Positions 6,606-15,295 are shown, counted from the first letter of the stretch. The stretch is DNA of 28,832 nt from an uncultured Eubacteriales bacterium (GCA_900544575.1 UQVO01000018.1:1-28832); one strand, 5' to 3'. A program made the numbers and translations. Notes: generated by a model from the letters alone, not told the origin.

Positions 6606-9600
6606 ATGGCACAAGAAACACAGGAAAAGAGTTTTGCCGAAATCACGGCAAGCTGCGCAAAGGTCGTCAGCTACTTCCATTTGCAGAACGGCATCTCTCC
6701 CGTCAAACGTCTTTACGTCAAGAATTCATCCGACACGGAACGCGAAAATCTGCGCATCCGCATTTCGTCCGAGCCCAAATTTCTGGTGCCCTGCGAGATA
6801 ACGGACGTGCGCCTGCCCCGCCGCACCACGGCGAAGTTCGAGGCCGCCGTCAGCCTCTCCCCTCTTTATATGGTCGCGCTGGACAAGAGAGAGCGCGGGG
6901 AGATGATTCTCGAAGTGCTGGACGAGAACGATTCCGTCGTGGCGTCGCAGCGCTTTGCGGTAGACCTGCTCGCGTTCAACGAATGCGACTATGCGGAAGA
7001 CCCCGGCAGCCTTGCGGCGTTCGTGCGCAGAACCGCCGAACTCAATAAGCTGCTCAATCTCGCCGCGCACAAATTGCAGGGGTGGAACCTTGCGACCTGC
7101 ACGGGCTATTCCGGCACGCGCAACAACGTGCGCAACCATTTCGCCGCGTGTTACAGCGTGCTCGCCGACCAGAAGTTCGCGCTCGCCGAGGAAAAGACGG
7201 ACGAGGGCTACACTTTCGTGTCCGACCACCGCGACACTCTCGCGTCGGGAGCCGCCACTCCGCTCGAACTCGCGCTTATGCTTGCCGCGATGGTGGAGGC
7301 GAACGGACAGAACGCCGTGATTTCGCTGATAGGCGGAAAGTGGTATGCAGGCTGCTTCCTGGTGGGCGAATGCTTGCCCAATCTGATTGGCGACGACGCG
7401 GAAATGCTGCGCAGGAAATCCGACCGCGGCGTGAGCGACGTAAGCCTGGTGTGCGTGAACGACATCTTCGGCGGAATATCCTTCGAAAAGGCGGAAAAGA
7501 GCGCGCAGGCGACCCTGAAAAAGAGCGCCGACGCGGAATTCATCGTGGACATCAAGCGCGCGCGCATAATGCACATCTTCCCTCTCCCCGAAAGGGTCAA
7601 GGGCGTGGGCGGATACGACCTCAGGCAGAGCAAGGACTATTACACCGACCTTGCTCCCAAACAGCTCAAAGAATACGGCGGCGACATAGGCGGCGAGAAA
7701 GAGATAAGCCGCGTCACGCAGTGGGAGCGCAGGCTGCTGGATATGGATATGCGCAACTCGCTGCTCAATTTCAAGGTGTCGCAGACGGTGGTGAAAATAC
7801 TCGTCCCCAGCATAGAGGATTTCATAGAAAATATGGCGGAAATCCGTTCCTACACCCTGGAATGCAAGCCGAAAGAGAGTCTCGAAAGCCTGGACAAGCT
7901 GACAAACGGCTTTGACAGGACCAATTTCCTGAAACCTTTCGCGGACTACATTCTTTACGAGTACCGCAGCCGCAGGCTGCGCACGGTGTTCGAACCGCGC
8001 GACCACGAAACCGCGCTGCTCCGCCTCTTCCGCAAGGAAAAGTCCATTCAGGAAGAAACGGGCACGCTGACGCTCTACCTCGCGGCGGGATTTCTCAAAT
8101 GGAAGGAACAGGACCCCGGCGAAGACAAGTACGCCCCCCTCTTCCTCTATCCCGTGACCATAAGCAAAAAGGGCGTCGCCGCACCCGTCTACTCCATAGA
8201 AGTCAACACGGACGACCTCAGGGTCAACAGCACGTTGCTGGAATTTCTGTATCAGGAGTTCGACCTCGATATGCGCGGGCTCGCTTCCGCGGACCTGTCC
8301 ACGCCGCAGGGAGTGCTCTCGGTGCTTGCGCGCATCAAGCGCGAAACGGTCAGGTTCAAGGGCTGGGACGTGCTCGGAAACGTATTCCTCGCAAGTCTGT
8401 CCTTCGGCAACTATCTGCTCTGGCACGACGTCAGATACAAGAGCGACCGCTTCCGCGAACATCCCATCGTGCGCTCCCTCATCAACAACAGGCTGGAACT
8501 GCCCGAGGACGCTTTCGACCTCTCGGACCGCAGCAGCGACGAAGCGTACATAGGCAAGGAAAGAATGTTCCTGCCCATTTCCGCCGACAGCTCGCAGTAC
8601 TCCGCGATTTACGACAGCCTTTCCAAGAGTTTCGTGCTGCACGGACCTCCCGGCACGGGCAAATCGCAGACGATAACCAACATCATAGCAAACAACATAG
8701 TGCGCGGACGGAGAGTGCTTTTCGTCGCGGAAAAGATGGCGGCGCTGTCCGTCGTCCACCGCAGACTGCAAAACATCGGACTCGGCGACTTCTGTCTGGA
8801 ACTGCACTCCAACAAAGCCAACAAGAACGTGGTGCTGAACCACATCATCAACACCCTCGCGCTCGCGGACGAAACGTCGGAGCAGGACCTCGAAGAAAAG
8901 GCGGCGGAAATCGCCGTCCCCCTCGAAAAACTGCAAAAAGAGCTGGACGCGATGCACCGCAAACGCTATCTCGGCTTCTCTCTTTACGAAGCGATACTCG
9001 ACTATTTCGCCAACGAGAACGCGCCCGACTGCCTGAACATAGACAGCCTGTTCTACGAAAAACTCACGGAAAGTTCCTTCAACAACTATCTCGATGTGCT
9101 GACCGAGCTTTCTCTGCGCGCGAAAGAGTGCGGCGACATCGAGAAGTCGCCTTTCCGCCACATAGGCGGCTTTGCCTATGACGACAAGTGGAGAAGGGAC
9201 GGCGAAAGCGTGCTGGAAATCTATGTGCTGGAACTCAAACATCTCAGACAGTACGCGCGCAATCTGCTCCCCCTCTTCAATATGCGCACGGTGTCGCTGA
9301 CGAACGCCAAACTCAAAGCGCTCTATGACATCTGCAATCTGCTGAAACTCGACTGCGTGCAGTCCTACTTTGCGCGCTGCAAGACGGTGGCGAACGCAAA
9401 AGGCACGGTGGACTCCTTCCGCGAAGCGCTGGGCAGACACCGCAGACTCACCTCCGAATATGTGGGCAAATACGGAGCATATCCCTCCGACGTCCCCCTC
9501 GCGGAAGTGAACGACGCGGTGAAGACGGGCAATCCGAGCCGCGCGGTGAAAAAGTGCATCCCCTCCTCCGTCGACAAGCACGAGCGCACGCTTTTCCTCG

Positions 9601-12242
9601 AATTCCTCGCGAAATGCGAGTCCAACCGTCTGACGCTGATGAAACGGCGCGACGAGCTGGCGGGACTGTTCGGGATGACGTCCGCCGACCTTTCGGGAGT
9701 GGCGGACCGCGCGGACAAGATGACGGAGCTTTACGAGTGCGCGCAGAAACTGTACGCCGACTTCGACATCAATCTGTTCAACGAAAGCTGCATAGAGCTC
9801 ACGCGCTACGGGCTGCACCGCTACATAGGATTTTTCATCTCCGCATACGACAACTGCGAAGCGGCGGCGAAAGCGTTCTCCGACGTGTTCCGCACGGGGG
9901 ATTTCCTCGGCGGCGACGACATCGGCGCGCGCATAGAATACGTGGCGAACGTGCAGAAGAATCTGGACTACATCCCCAGCTGGTGCCGCTATCAGGAGAT
10001 GGTGGAAAAGTGCAGACAGAGCGGCTTCGACTTCATCTTGGAACCTCTCGACGTGGGCGAAATCTCCGCCGCCGACATCCTCAGCTGCTTCAAGAAGTGC
10101 GTCTACTACAACTTCATAAAAAGCGAGCTTTATCTCGACGACGTGCTCTGCCAGTTCTCCGGGCTCACCCTCGAAGAGGCGGCGAACAAGTTCAAGACGC
10201 TCACGGAGGAATACGAACGTCTCACGCGGCAGGAGCTCTACCGCCGCCTTGTCGCCGCACTCCCCCGCACGGACACCACGGGCGACCACAACCTCGAACG
10301 CGTCATTCTGATGCGCGCGGAAAAGACGAATATGAAGGGCACGACGCTGCGCGGACTGTTCAAACAAATCCCCAACGTGCTCAACGCGTGCTGTCCCTGT
10401 ATGCTGATGTCGCCGACGTCGGTGTCGCAGTTCCTCGACATCGATATGGACAAGTTCGACCTCGTCATCTTCGACGAAGCGTCGCAGGTGCCCACCTGCA
10501 AGGCGGTGGGAAGCATCGTCCGCGGCAAGAACGTCATCGTCGTCGGCGACCCCAAACAGCTGCCGCCCACGACGTTTTTCAGCTCCGACTACAAGGACGA
10601 CGAGCACTTCGAAGTGGAAGACCTCGAAAGCATACTCGACGACTGCCTCGCGCTCGGAATGCCTGAAAACCATCTGCTGTGGCACTACCGCTCCAACCAC
10701 GAAAGCCTCATCGCCTTCTCCAACGCGATGTACTACGACAACACCCTGCTCACCTTCCCCTCGCCCAACGAGCTCAACAGCAAGGTGTCGTTCAAGTATG
10801 TGGACGGCGTATACGAACGCGGCGGGTCGAAATGCAACCGCAAAGAGGGCGACGCACTCGTTGCGGAAGTCATCGCCAGGCTCAAAGACCCCGCCCAGCG
10901 CGGTCAGAGCATAGGCATTGTCACCTTCAACACCGCCCAGCAGAACTACATCGAGAACGAGCTCTCCAAGCTCATCCACAAAAACAACCTCGATGCGGCG
11001 GCGTACGACTGCGACGAGCCTCTGTTTGTCAAGAACCTCGAAAGCGTGCAGGGCGACGAACGCGACGTGATACTGTTCAGCGTGGGATACGCCCCGGACG
11101 CGAACGGCAAGCTCTCTCTCAACTTCGGTCCGATAAACCAGGCGGGCGGCTACAAACGTCTGAACGTCGCGGTCACGCGCGCACGCAACGAAATGAAAGT
11201 GTTCAGCGGCATAACGGGGAATATGATTGACCTCAACCGCACGGACAGCAAGGGCGTGGCGGGGCTGAAAGCTTTCCTCGAATATGCGGAGCGAGGCAGG
11301 GAAATGCTTGCCATTTCCAGCGCGGACATCACGTCTACCCGCGGCGGCATAGGCGAACTCGTCGCGGCGGAACTGCGCGACAAGGGAATACTCTGCGACT
11401 ACAATCTCGGCGTCAGCGATTTCAAAATCGACGTCGCCGTCGTCGACCCGCGCAATAAGGACAAATACATCCTCGCGATTATCTGCGACAGCGAAAGCAG
11501 CTGCAAGCTGAAAGGCGTCAAGGACCGCGTCGCGATGCAGACCAAGATACTCAAAAAACTCGGCTGGAACACCTATCAGCTCTGGACGGTCAATTTCTTC
11601 AACAACACCCGCCGTGAGATAACCAAGATAAAGGACGTCATCACCACGCTTACGGAAAAGAAGGTGCTATCCAAGAAGACGGTGCGCGAAATCACCGCAC
11701 GCTACCGTGCGCCGTACAAGAGCTACTACTGCAAACCTATGGCGAAAGCAGGCGCGGACTATGTGCTCAACTTCGTCAACGAAGAAAAGATAGAATCACG
11801 CATACGCGACATCATCGAAACCGAATCGCCGATTGAAAGCTCCGTTTTGCTGGATAAACTGCTCGTTCTGTACAATGTGCCGAAAACCGCAAAGCGCGCG
11901 GTCGCCACGCTGACGCAGTATACGGAAGAGTTCGCGTCCTTCCGCAAAGAAATGTTCGGCAAGGTGTTCTATGCGGACAAACCCGTCGAAACATTCCGCC
12001 CCTCCGACACGCGCACCCAGCGCGACCTCACCAAAGTGCACCCCGACGAGATAGTCGCCGCGGCGCGCTGCGCGGTGGAAACGGGGCTGAATATGCGCCG
12101 TGCCGACGTCGTCAAGGAAATCGTCAGTCTCTTCGGCGCGAAGAAGACGAAAGCGGTCACGGAGTGGATTGAGAAGTGCATAGATTACGGCGTGTCCGAA
12201 AACCGCCTTATGCTCACCGTCGACGATATGATGACCACATGA
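6606..12242 (+). CDS. DUF4011-helicase-nuclease-DUF3320 protein (Hhe-like)
   Basis: A single 1878-residue protein. Residues 1-150 form a beta-rich N-terminal region. A DUF4011-like part follows (about 370-660, with RRLLDMDMRNSLLNFK). The superfamily 1 helicase core is split: Walker A at residues 680-687 (GPPGTGKS), a long coiled insertion at about 740-1220, DLVIFDEASQ at 1285-1294 (Walker B), GDPKQLPP at 1314-1321 and VAVTRAR at 1521-1527. Residues about 1578-1680 resemble the Vsr/MTES_1575 PD-(D/E)xK nuclease (GIGELV, FKIDVAVV, LGWNTYQLW). A DUF3320-like C-terminus begins near 1728. This architecture has been reported as a single-gene antiviral defence protein (Hhe). The nuclease motif that normally reads IECDG reads IICDS (residues 1625-1629), so a catalytic glutamate appears replaced by Ile1626. 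The ribosome site AGGAG and the promoter support the ATG at 6606. It is monocistronic. Confidence 0.9.
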   Translation: MAQETQEKSFAEITASCAKVVSYFHLQNGISPVKRLYVKNSSDTERENLRIRISSEPKFLVPCEITDVRLPRRTTAKFEAAVSLSPLYMVALDKRERGEMILEVLDENDSVVASQRFAVDLLAFNECDYAEDPGSLAAFVRRTAELNKLLNLAAHKLQGWNLATCTGYSGTRNNVRNHFAACYSVLADQKFALAEEKTDEGYTFVSDHRDTLASGAATPLELALMLAAMVEANGQNAVISLIGGKWYAGCFLVGECLPNLIGDDAEMLRRKSDRGVSDVSLVCVNDIFGGISFEKAEKSAQATLKKSADAEFIVDIKRARIMHIFPLPERVKGVGGYDLRQSKDYYTDLAPKQLKEYGGDIGGEKEISRVTQWERRLLDMDMRNSLLNFKVSQTVVKILVPSIEDFIENMAEIRSYTLECKPKESLESLDKLTNGFDRTNFLKPFADYILYEYRSRRLRTVFEPRDHETALLRLFRKEKSIQEETGTLTLYLAAGFLKWKEQDPGEDKYAPLFLYPVTISKKGVAAPVYSIEVNTDDLRVNSTLLEFLYQEFDLDMRGLASADLSTPQGVLSVLARIKRETVRFKGWDVLGNVFLASLSFGNYLLWHDVRYKSDRFREHPIVRSLINNRLELPEDAFDLSDRSSDEAYIGKERMFLPISADSSQYSAIYDSLSKSFVLHGPPGTGKSQTITNIIANNIVRGRRVLFVAEKMAALSVVHRRLQNIGLGDFCLELHSNKANKNVVLNHIINTLALADETSEQDLEEKAAEIAVPLEKLQKELDAMHRKRYLGFSLYEAILDYFANENAPDCLNIDSLFYEKLTESSFNNYLDVLTELSLRAKECGDIEKSPFRHIGGFAYDDKWRRDGESVLEIYVLELKHLRQYARNLLPLFNMRTVSLTNAKLKALYDICNLLKLDCVQSYFARCKTVANAKGTVDSFREALGRHRRLTSEYVGKYGAYPSDVPLAEVNDAVKTGNPSRAVKKCIPSSVDKHERTLFLEFLAKCESNRLTLMKRRDELAGLFGMTSADLSGVADRADKMTELYECAQKLYADFDINLFNESCIELTRYGLHRYIGFFISAYDNCEAAAKAFSDVFRTGDFLGGDDIGARIEYVANVQKNLDYIPSWCRYQEMVEKCRQSGFDFILEPLDVGEISAADILSCFKKCVYYNFIKSELYLDDVLCQFSGLTLEEAANKFKTLTEEYERLTRQELYRRLVAALPRTDTTGDHNLERVILMRAEKTNMKGTTLRGLFKQIPNVLNACCPCMLMSPTSVSQFLDIDMDKFDLVIFDEASQVPTCKAVGSIVRGKNVIVVGDPKQLPPTTFFSSDYKDDEHFEVEDLESILDDCLALGMPENHLLWHYRSNHESLIAFSNAMYYDNTLLTFPSPNELNSKVSFKYVDGVYERGGSKCNRKEGDALVAEVIARLKDPAQRGQSIGIVTFNTAQQNYIENELSKLIHKNNLDAAAYDCDEPLFVKNLESVQGDERDVILFSVGYAPDANGKLSLNFGPINQAGGYKRLNVAVTRARNEMKVFSGITGNMIDLNRTDSKGVAGLKAFLEYAERGREMLAISSADITSTRGGIGELVAAELRDKGILCDYNLGVSDFKIDVAVVDPRNKDKYILAIICDSESSCKLKGVKDRVAMQTKILKKLGWNTYQLWTVNFFNNTRREITKIKDVITTLTEKKVLSKKTVREITARYRAPYKSYYCKPMAKAGADYVLNFVNEEKIESRIRDIIETESPIESSVLLDKLLVLYNVPKTAKRAVATLTQYTEEFASFRKEMFGKVFYADKPVETFRPSDTRTQRDLTKVHPDEIVAAARCAVETGLNMRRADVVKEIVSLFGAKKTKAVTEWIEKCIDYGVSENRLMLTVDDMMTT

Positions 12243-12293
12243 CAACGCCTGCGGAAAGACGCGCGGCGACAGCGCGCTCTCCTCTGCGCAATT

Positions 12294-12331
12294 CGTCCCG
12301 CACGGCGGCACTCCGTCGTGCGGGACGTTTT
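12294..12331 (+). terminator. Terminator of the DUF4011 helicase gene
   Basis: A 10-bp GC-rich stem (12294-12303 with 12318-12327), extended by weaker inner pairs, is followed by TTTT. Confidence 0.8.
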
Positions 12332-12434
12332 CGTAAACCCCCGCCGTCCTCCTCTTTGCCCGCCGCCTTCCCCTCCGCATTCTCCGCGCCGCGGAGAAAG
12401 GGCAAAACAAGACAAATAAAGCAATGCGCAAAAC

Positions 12435-12480
12435 AAAAACCGCGCCGTCACCCTGCGGGAACTCCGCAGAATGACGGCGC
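12435..12480 (-). terminator. Terminator of the rubrerythrin gene
   Basis: On the minus strand a long stem (12472-12480 with 12442-12450, extended by a 6-bp CTGCGG/CCGCAG pairing joined through two U-G wobbles) is followed by GGTTTTTG. The wobbles work only in minus-strand RNA. Between this and 12331 there is only unannotated AT/GC-mixed sequence. Confidence 0.75.
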
Positions 12481-12536
12481 GATGCCTGCCGTTTCCGAAA
12501 ATGCGGGGAAGCCCCGCGTCGGGCTGCGCCCGAAAC

Positions 12537-13061
12537 TTACTTTCTCACTTCGAAATAGGCTCTGGGATGAGCGCAAACGGGACAGATTTCGGGCGCTTCC
12601 GTTCCGAAATGAATGTGTCCGCAGTTGCGGCATTTCCACGCGACTATGCCGTCCTCTTTGAACACTCTGCCCTCCTGCACCGCTTTGAGCAGACGGAGAT
12701 ATCTCTCCTCGTGCTCCTTTTCTATGGCGGCGACTCCGCGCATACGGGCGGCGATTTCGTGGAAGCCTTCCGCGTCCGCTTCGTCCGCCATCCAGTTGTA
12801 CATATCCGTCCACTCCGCGTGCTCGCCCGCGGCGGCGTCGATGAGATTTTCCGTCGTGGTGCCTATGCCGTGGAATTCCTTGAACCAGAGCTTCGCGTGT
12901 TCCTTTTCGTTGTCCGCGGTTTCGAGGAAAATCGCCGCTATCTGCTCATAGCCCTCTTTCTTCGCCTTGCTGGCATAATATGTGTACTTGTTGCGTGCCT
13001 GGCTTTCGCCCGCAAACGCGTCCATAAGGTTCTTTTCGGTTTTGCTGCCTTTGAGTTCCAT
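12537..13061 (-). CDS. Rubrerythrin
   Basis: This 174-residue protein has the two-domain rubrerythrin design. A ferritin-like four-helix diiron domain (about residues 1-135) carries the paired glutamate/histidine motifs E19, NEKEH (51-55), GEHAEW (79-84) and IEKEHEERY (113-121). A C-terminal rubredoxin-like domain has C144-x2-C147 and C160-x2-C163 holding one iron. Rubrerythrins reduce hydrogen peroxide with electrons from a rubredoxin or NADH pathway and protect anaerobes in the cytosol. The chosen ATG at 13059-13061 is preceded by AGGAGGAGACATT. An in-frame upstream ATG at 13088 overlaps the promoter and is rejected. It has its own promoter and terminator, so it is monocistronic. I saw no clear PerR box. 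Confidence 0.96.
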   Translation of the reverse strand: MELKGSKTEKNLMDAFAGESQARNKYTYYASKAKKEGYEQIAAIFLETADNEKEHAKLWFKEFHGIGTTTENLIDAAAGEHAEWTDMYNWMADEADAEGFHEIAARMRGVAAIEKEHEERYLRLLKAVQEGRVFKEDGIVAWKCRNCGHIHFGTEAPEICPVCAHPRAYFEVRK

Positions 13062-13087
13062 AATGTCTCCTCCTTTGCTTTTCGTCA

Positions 13088-13116
13088 ATTATAACCCCTT
13101 TCCGATGTTTCCGCAA
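13088..13116 (-). promoter_or_regulatory. Rubrerythrin promoter
   Basis: TTGCGG (13111-13116), 17 bases and TATAAT (13088-13093) on the minus strand. It lies 27 bases upstream of the ATG at 13061 and fixes that start. Confidence 0.7.
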
Positions 13117-13208
13117 GTGGCAATCTTCGCCGACGCACGATGTGCCGCGCCGGAAAACGAAGGCCTTCTCCGCAGTTTTCCGCCTTGTGTTAATATTGCT
13201 AAAAACGT

Positions 13209-13237
13209 TTGACAAATAAAGTGCCGGGTGCTATTAT
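13209..13237 (+). promoter_or_regulatory. tRNA promoter
   Basis: A consensus TTGACA (13209-13214), 17 bases and TATTAT (13232-13237). The transcript would begin about 11 bases before tRNA-Ala. Confidence 0.85.
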
Positions 13238-13254
13238 TTCTTAGCATTCACTTT

Positions 13255-13330
13255 GGGGGTGTAGCTCAGTTGGTAGAGCGCTTGATTTGCATTCAAGAGG
13301 TCCTCGGTTCGAATCCGTGCATCTCCACCA
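13255..13330 (+). tRNA. tRNA-Ala (anticodon TGC)
   Basis: A 76-base cloverleaf. The 7-bp acceptor stem 13255-13261 pairs with 13320-13326, with two G-U pairs. The D arm starts with GCTC, the anticodon stem CTTGA/TCAAG encloses the loop TTTGCAT (anticodon TGC), the T loop is GTTCGAATC, and CCA is encoded at 13328-13330. Confidence 0.97.
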
Positions 13331-13349
13331 CACCCGCAAGGGGAAACTA

Positions 13350-13426
13350 GGGGTTGTAGCTCAGTTGGTTAGAGCACACGCCTGATAAGCGTGAGGTCGA
13401 TAGTTCGAGTCTATTCAACCCCACCA
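13350..13426 (+). tRNA. tRNA-Ile (anticodon GAT)
   Basis: A 77-base cloverleaf. The acceptor stem GGGGTTG (13350-13356) pairs perfectly with CAACCCC (13416-13422). The anticodon stem CACGC/GCGTG encloses CTGATAA (anticodon GAT). CCA is encoded at 13424-13426. It is co-transcribed with tRNA-Ala. This Ala/Ile pair is often found in rRNA operons but stands alone here. Confidence 0.97.
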
Positions 13427-13435
13427 TTTAATGAA

Positions 13436-13459
13436 AAGGCACCTTTGGGTGTCTTTTTT
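13436..13459 (+). terminator. Terminator of the tRNA operon
   Basis: An 8-bp stem, AAGGCACC (13436-13443) with GGTGTCTT (13448-13455), has a TTTG loop and a six-T run. Confidence 0.85.
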
Positions 13460-13555
13460 CTTTAAAAGTCTTTGCTTTGATGAACATAGATTTGACACTA
13501 TTAATTTTTAGTGCAAAACTTAAATTATAAAACCACTTGTTCAAAGGATTATTGT

Positions 13556-14392
13556 ATGTTTATTGCAAATGATGAATTTGGGAATAAGATTGCGATTGAT
13601 ATGGCAAGTCCAGAGGGAAAATATTATTGTCCAATTTGCGGAAGTCAACTAATAACCAAAGCAATCGGTTCTCAAAATAGAGCAGCACACTTTGCTCACA
13701 AACGCAACAATATATGCCTTGATTCATGGTCATATGACATGTCTGAATGGCATAGAAATTGGCAAAATTTTTTTCCGATAAATTGTCGTGAAGTTGTACT
13801 TGAGTTCAATGGCATAAAACACCGAGCAGACATTTTGATTAATAATACCATAATCGAATTTCAGCACAGCCCTATATCTGCACAAGAAATCTCTGATAGA
13901 AACAAATTTTATACAATGCTCGGATATGATGTTGTTTGGGTTTTTGATGCAACTAATCGATTACGTAATTGCACAGATTCCTCCATTAATCCATGTGATT
14001 GTCGTGAGAATGACCTATATTGGAAACGCAAGCAAACTCAATTTTCCAATGGCATTATATCAGATGTAAAAGTTTTTCTAAACTATACTTTCCAATTTAT
14101 TGACAATGAATATGGACTAATTGAAGACAAAGATACACTTATTCAGTTAACTGAGTTGACAAACAAAGAGATTCGCTTCCGCTCTTCTTCTCCTTTTCTT
14201 ATTGAGCCTGATAATTTTTTAAAGGAATATGGTGCCATAACAGACGAAGCTATTGACTCTATAACTATAATATTCCAAAAAGCGGACAATTATAGAAAAA
14301 ATCAACAACAAAAAGCATATGCGAATTTGTGCAAAAAAATTGATTCTTTGTATAATCCAGGCAAAATAAAAAACTCACGAATTCGTCTTTAA
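13556..14392 (+). CDS. CoiA-like protein, putative PD-(D/E)xK nuclease
   Basis: A 278-residue protein resembling the competence protein CoiA family. The N-terminus has a zinc-finger-like CPICG pair and an AAHFAHKR segment (about residues 30-55), typical of the CoiA N-terminal region. A nuclease-like core follows: KHRADILINNTIIEFQHSPIS (about residues 88-108), with the Asp and Glu-x-Gln expected of the CoiA/PD-(D/E)xK fold, then YTMLGYDVVWVFD. CoiA promotes recombination during DNA uptake in competent Bacillota, but solo homologues on islands have unknown roles. The ATG at 13556 has AAAGGA seven bases upstream and is preferred to the in-frame GTG at 13511. The gene is strikingly AT-rich compared with its surroundings and sits just after tRNA-Ile, suggesting horizontal acquisition. 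Nothing else in the window relates to competence. Confidence 0.8.
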   Translation: MFIANDEFGNKIAIDMASPEGKYYCPICGSQLITKAIGSQNRAAHFAHKRNNICLDSWSYDMSEWHRNWQNFFPINCREVVLEFNGIKHRADILINNTIIEFQHSPISAQEISDRNKFYTMLGYDVVWVFDATNRLRNCTDSSINPCDCRENDLYWKRKQTQFSNGIISDVKVFLNYTFQFIDNEYGLIEDKDTLIQLTELTNKEIRFRSSSPFLIEPDNFLKEYGAITDEAIDSITIIFQKADNYRKNQQQKAYANLCKKIDSLYNPGKIKNSRIRL

Positions 14393-14461
14393 GCAATATA
14401 ATTTGACGCTGTAAATATTGTGACGAAAAATGCGGCGCACCGCGCCCGAAAGGAGAGATAT

Positions 14462-14659
14462 ATGAAAGGAAACTGCGACAACAACCGCCCCTGCCCCTGC
14501 ACCTACGACTGCCCCAGACACGGCAAGTGCTGCGCCTGCGTGGCACACCACCGCGACCACAACGAGGGAGTGCCGGGATGTTTCTTCACCCCCGAAGGCG
14601 AAGCGACCTACGACAGAAGCATCGAAGCGCTGTGGCGCGACTACAATTCGCGCAAATGA
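14462..14659 (+). CDS. DUF6485 family cysteine-rich small protein
   Basis: This 65-residue protein has the ordered cysteine pattern CPCTYDCPRHGKCCACVAHHR (about residues 11-31) followed by GVPGCFF, the hallmark of DUF6485. The many Cys and His residues suggest metal binding, probably zinc or Fe-S, but no function is known. The ATG at 14462 is preceded by AAAGGAGAGATAT. It is probably monocistronic, as a strong bidirectional terminator follows at 14689-14716. Base composition returns here to the GC-rich background, marking the end of the AT-rich CoiA island at about 14430. Confidence 0.88.
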   Translation: MKGNCDNNRPCPCTYDCPRHGKCCACVAHHRDHNEGVPGCFFTPEGEATYDRSIEALWRDYNSRK

Positions 14660-14688
14660 GCTTCGCCGAAACCGAGGTTTACACAACA

Positions 14689-14716
14689 AAAACGCGGGCT
14701 TAAACCCGCGTTTTTT
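14689..14716. terminator. Bidirectional terminator between convergent genes
   Basis: A 10-bp stem, AAAACGCGGG (14689-14698) with CCCGCGTTTT (14705-14714), has a 6-base loop. There is a T-run on the plus strand and an A-run on the other side, so it can serve the DUF6485 gene and the DtxR-type gene. Confidence 0.85.
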
Positions 14717-14761
14717 CTTTCGTCTGCCGCTCCATCCAAACGGCGGACGTCAGGCCGCAAG

Positions 14762-15130
14762 TCAGATTTTTTCGTCATAAGCCCGCAGCACGTCAAACAG
14801 TTCCTCCGAAATGATGTGCTCTATGCGGCAGGCGTTTTCTTCGGCAAGTTCCTTGTCCGCACCCATAGAGCGGAGCACGCGGGTGATGACCCGATGCCTC
14901 TCGTAAACTGACGCGGCTTTTTCGTAGCCCTTTTCCGTGAACGCAAGCTCGCCTCCCCTGCCCACCGTGACGTAACCCTTTTCCAGCAAAAGGTTTACTC
15001 CGCGCGACACGCTGGACTTGGCATATCCGAGCTCCTCCACTATGTCGACGGAGCGCACCATACCCTTGCGGCGTTTGAGCAGGAATATGGTTTCGAGATA
15101 CATTTCTTCGGATTCGTGCGATTTCAGCAT
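14762..15130 (-). CDS. DtxR-type metal-dependent transcriptional repressor
   Basis: A 122-residue repressor with an N-terminal winged helix (about 1-65) and a dimerisation/metal domain. It lacks the SH3-like third domain and so has MntR length. The predicted metal ligands follow DtxR more than MntR: Met10 in SEEMYLETI, His79, and Cys101-x2-Glu104-His105 in ACRIEH, where MntR has Asp and Glu in place of Met and Cys. This favours iron (or zinc) rather than manganese sensing, as an inference. The ATG at 15128-15130 is preceded by AAGGGG. A perfect 18-bp palindrome lies 36 bases upstream and is the obvious candidate operator. The ZIP transporter gene lies directly upstream on the same strand and may be a target. 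Confidence 0.9.
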   Translation of the reverse strand: MLKSHESEEMYLETIFLLKRRKGMVRSVDIVEELGYAKSSVSRGVNLLLEKGYVTVGRGGELAFTEKGYEKAASVYERHRVITRVLRSMGADKELAEENACRIEHIISEELFDVLRAYDEKI

Positions 15131-15165
15131 TGATGCACCCCTTTTCGTTGTCTTCCTTCCGGATG

Positions 15166-15183
15166 TGTTCGCATATGCGAACA
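15166..15183. promoter_or_regulatory. Perfect 18-bp palindrome, candidate DtxR-type operator
   Basis: TGTTCGCATATGCGAACA is its own reverse complement and lies 36 bases before the repressor gene. Size and symmetry suit a dimeric winged-helix repressor, so autoregulation is likely. I found no second perfect copy before the ZIP gene. Confidence 0.65.
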
Positions 15184-15253
15184 TTCTCGGCGCAAAAAGG
15201 GCGAAGCCCGCGGCCTGCCCGTTTTACGAACGTATCTCTCTCTTACTTACGGC

Positions 15254-15282
15254 ATTATACTATGCTCTTCGCAAAAATACAA
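15254..15282 (-). promoter_or_regulatory. Promoter of the DtxR-type gene
   Basis: TTGTAT (15277-15282), 17 bases and TATAAT (15254-15259) on the minus strand. The start near 15247 gives a leader of about 115 bases that contains the palindrome. A repressor bound there would act as a roadblock. Confidence 0.6.
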
Positions 15283-15295
15283 GCGTTTTTGCGCG

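Noticed and set aside
6726..10979. A 1417-codon open frame on the minus strand
   Set aside because: It lies entirely opposite the helicase gene. Its composition (rich in Val, Arg, Glu, His and Phe, with no motifs) is the mirror of GC-rich coding sequence, and it has no ribosome site.
13511..13513. GTG as the CoiA-like gene start
   Set aside because: It has no Shine-Dalgarno, whereas the in-frame ATG at 13556 has AAAGGA at ideal spacing and begins near the family homology.
13410..14430. tRNA-Ile attachment site for an integrated island
   Set aside because: No direct repeat of the tRNA 3' end was found on the far side of the CoiA gene, and there is no integrase.
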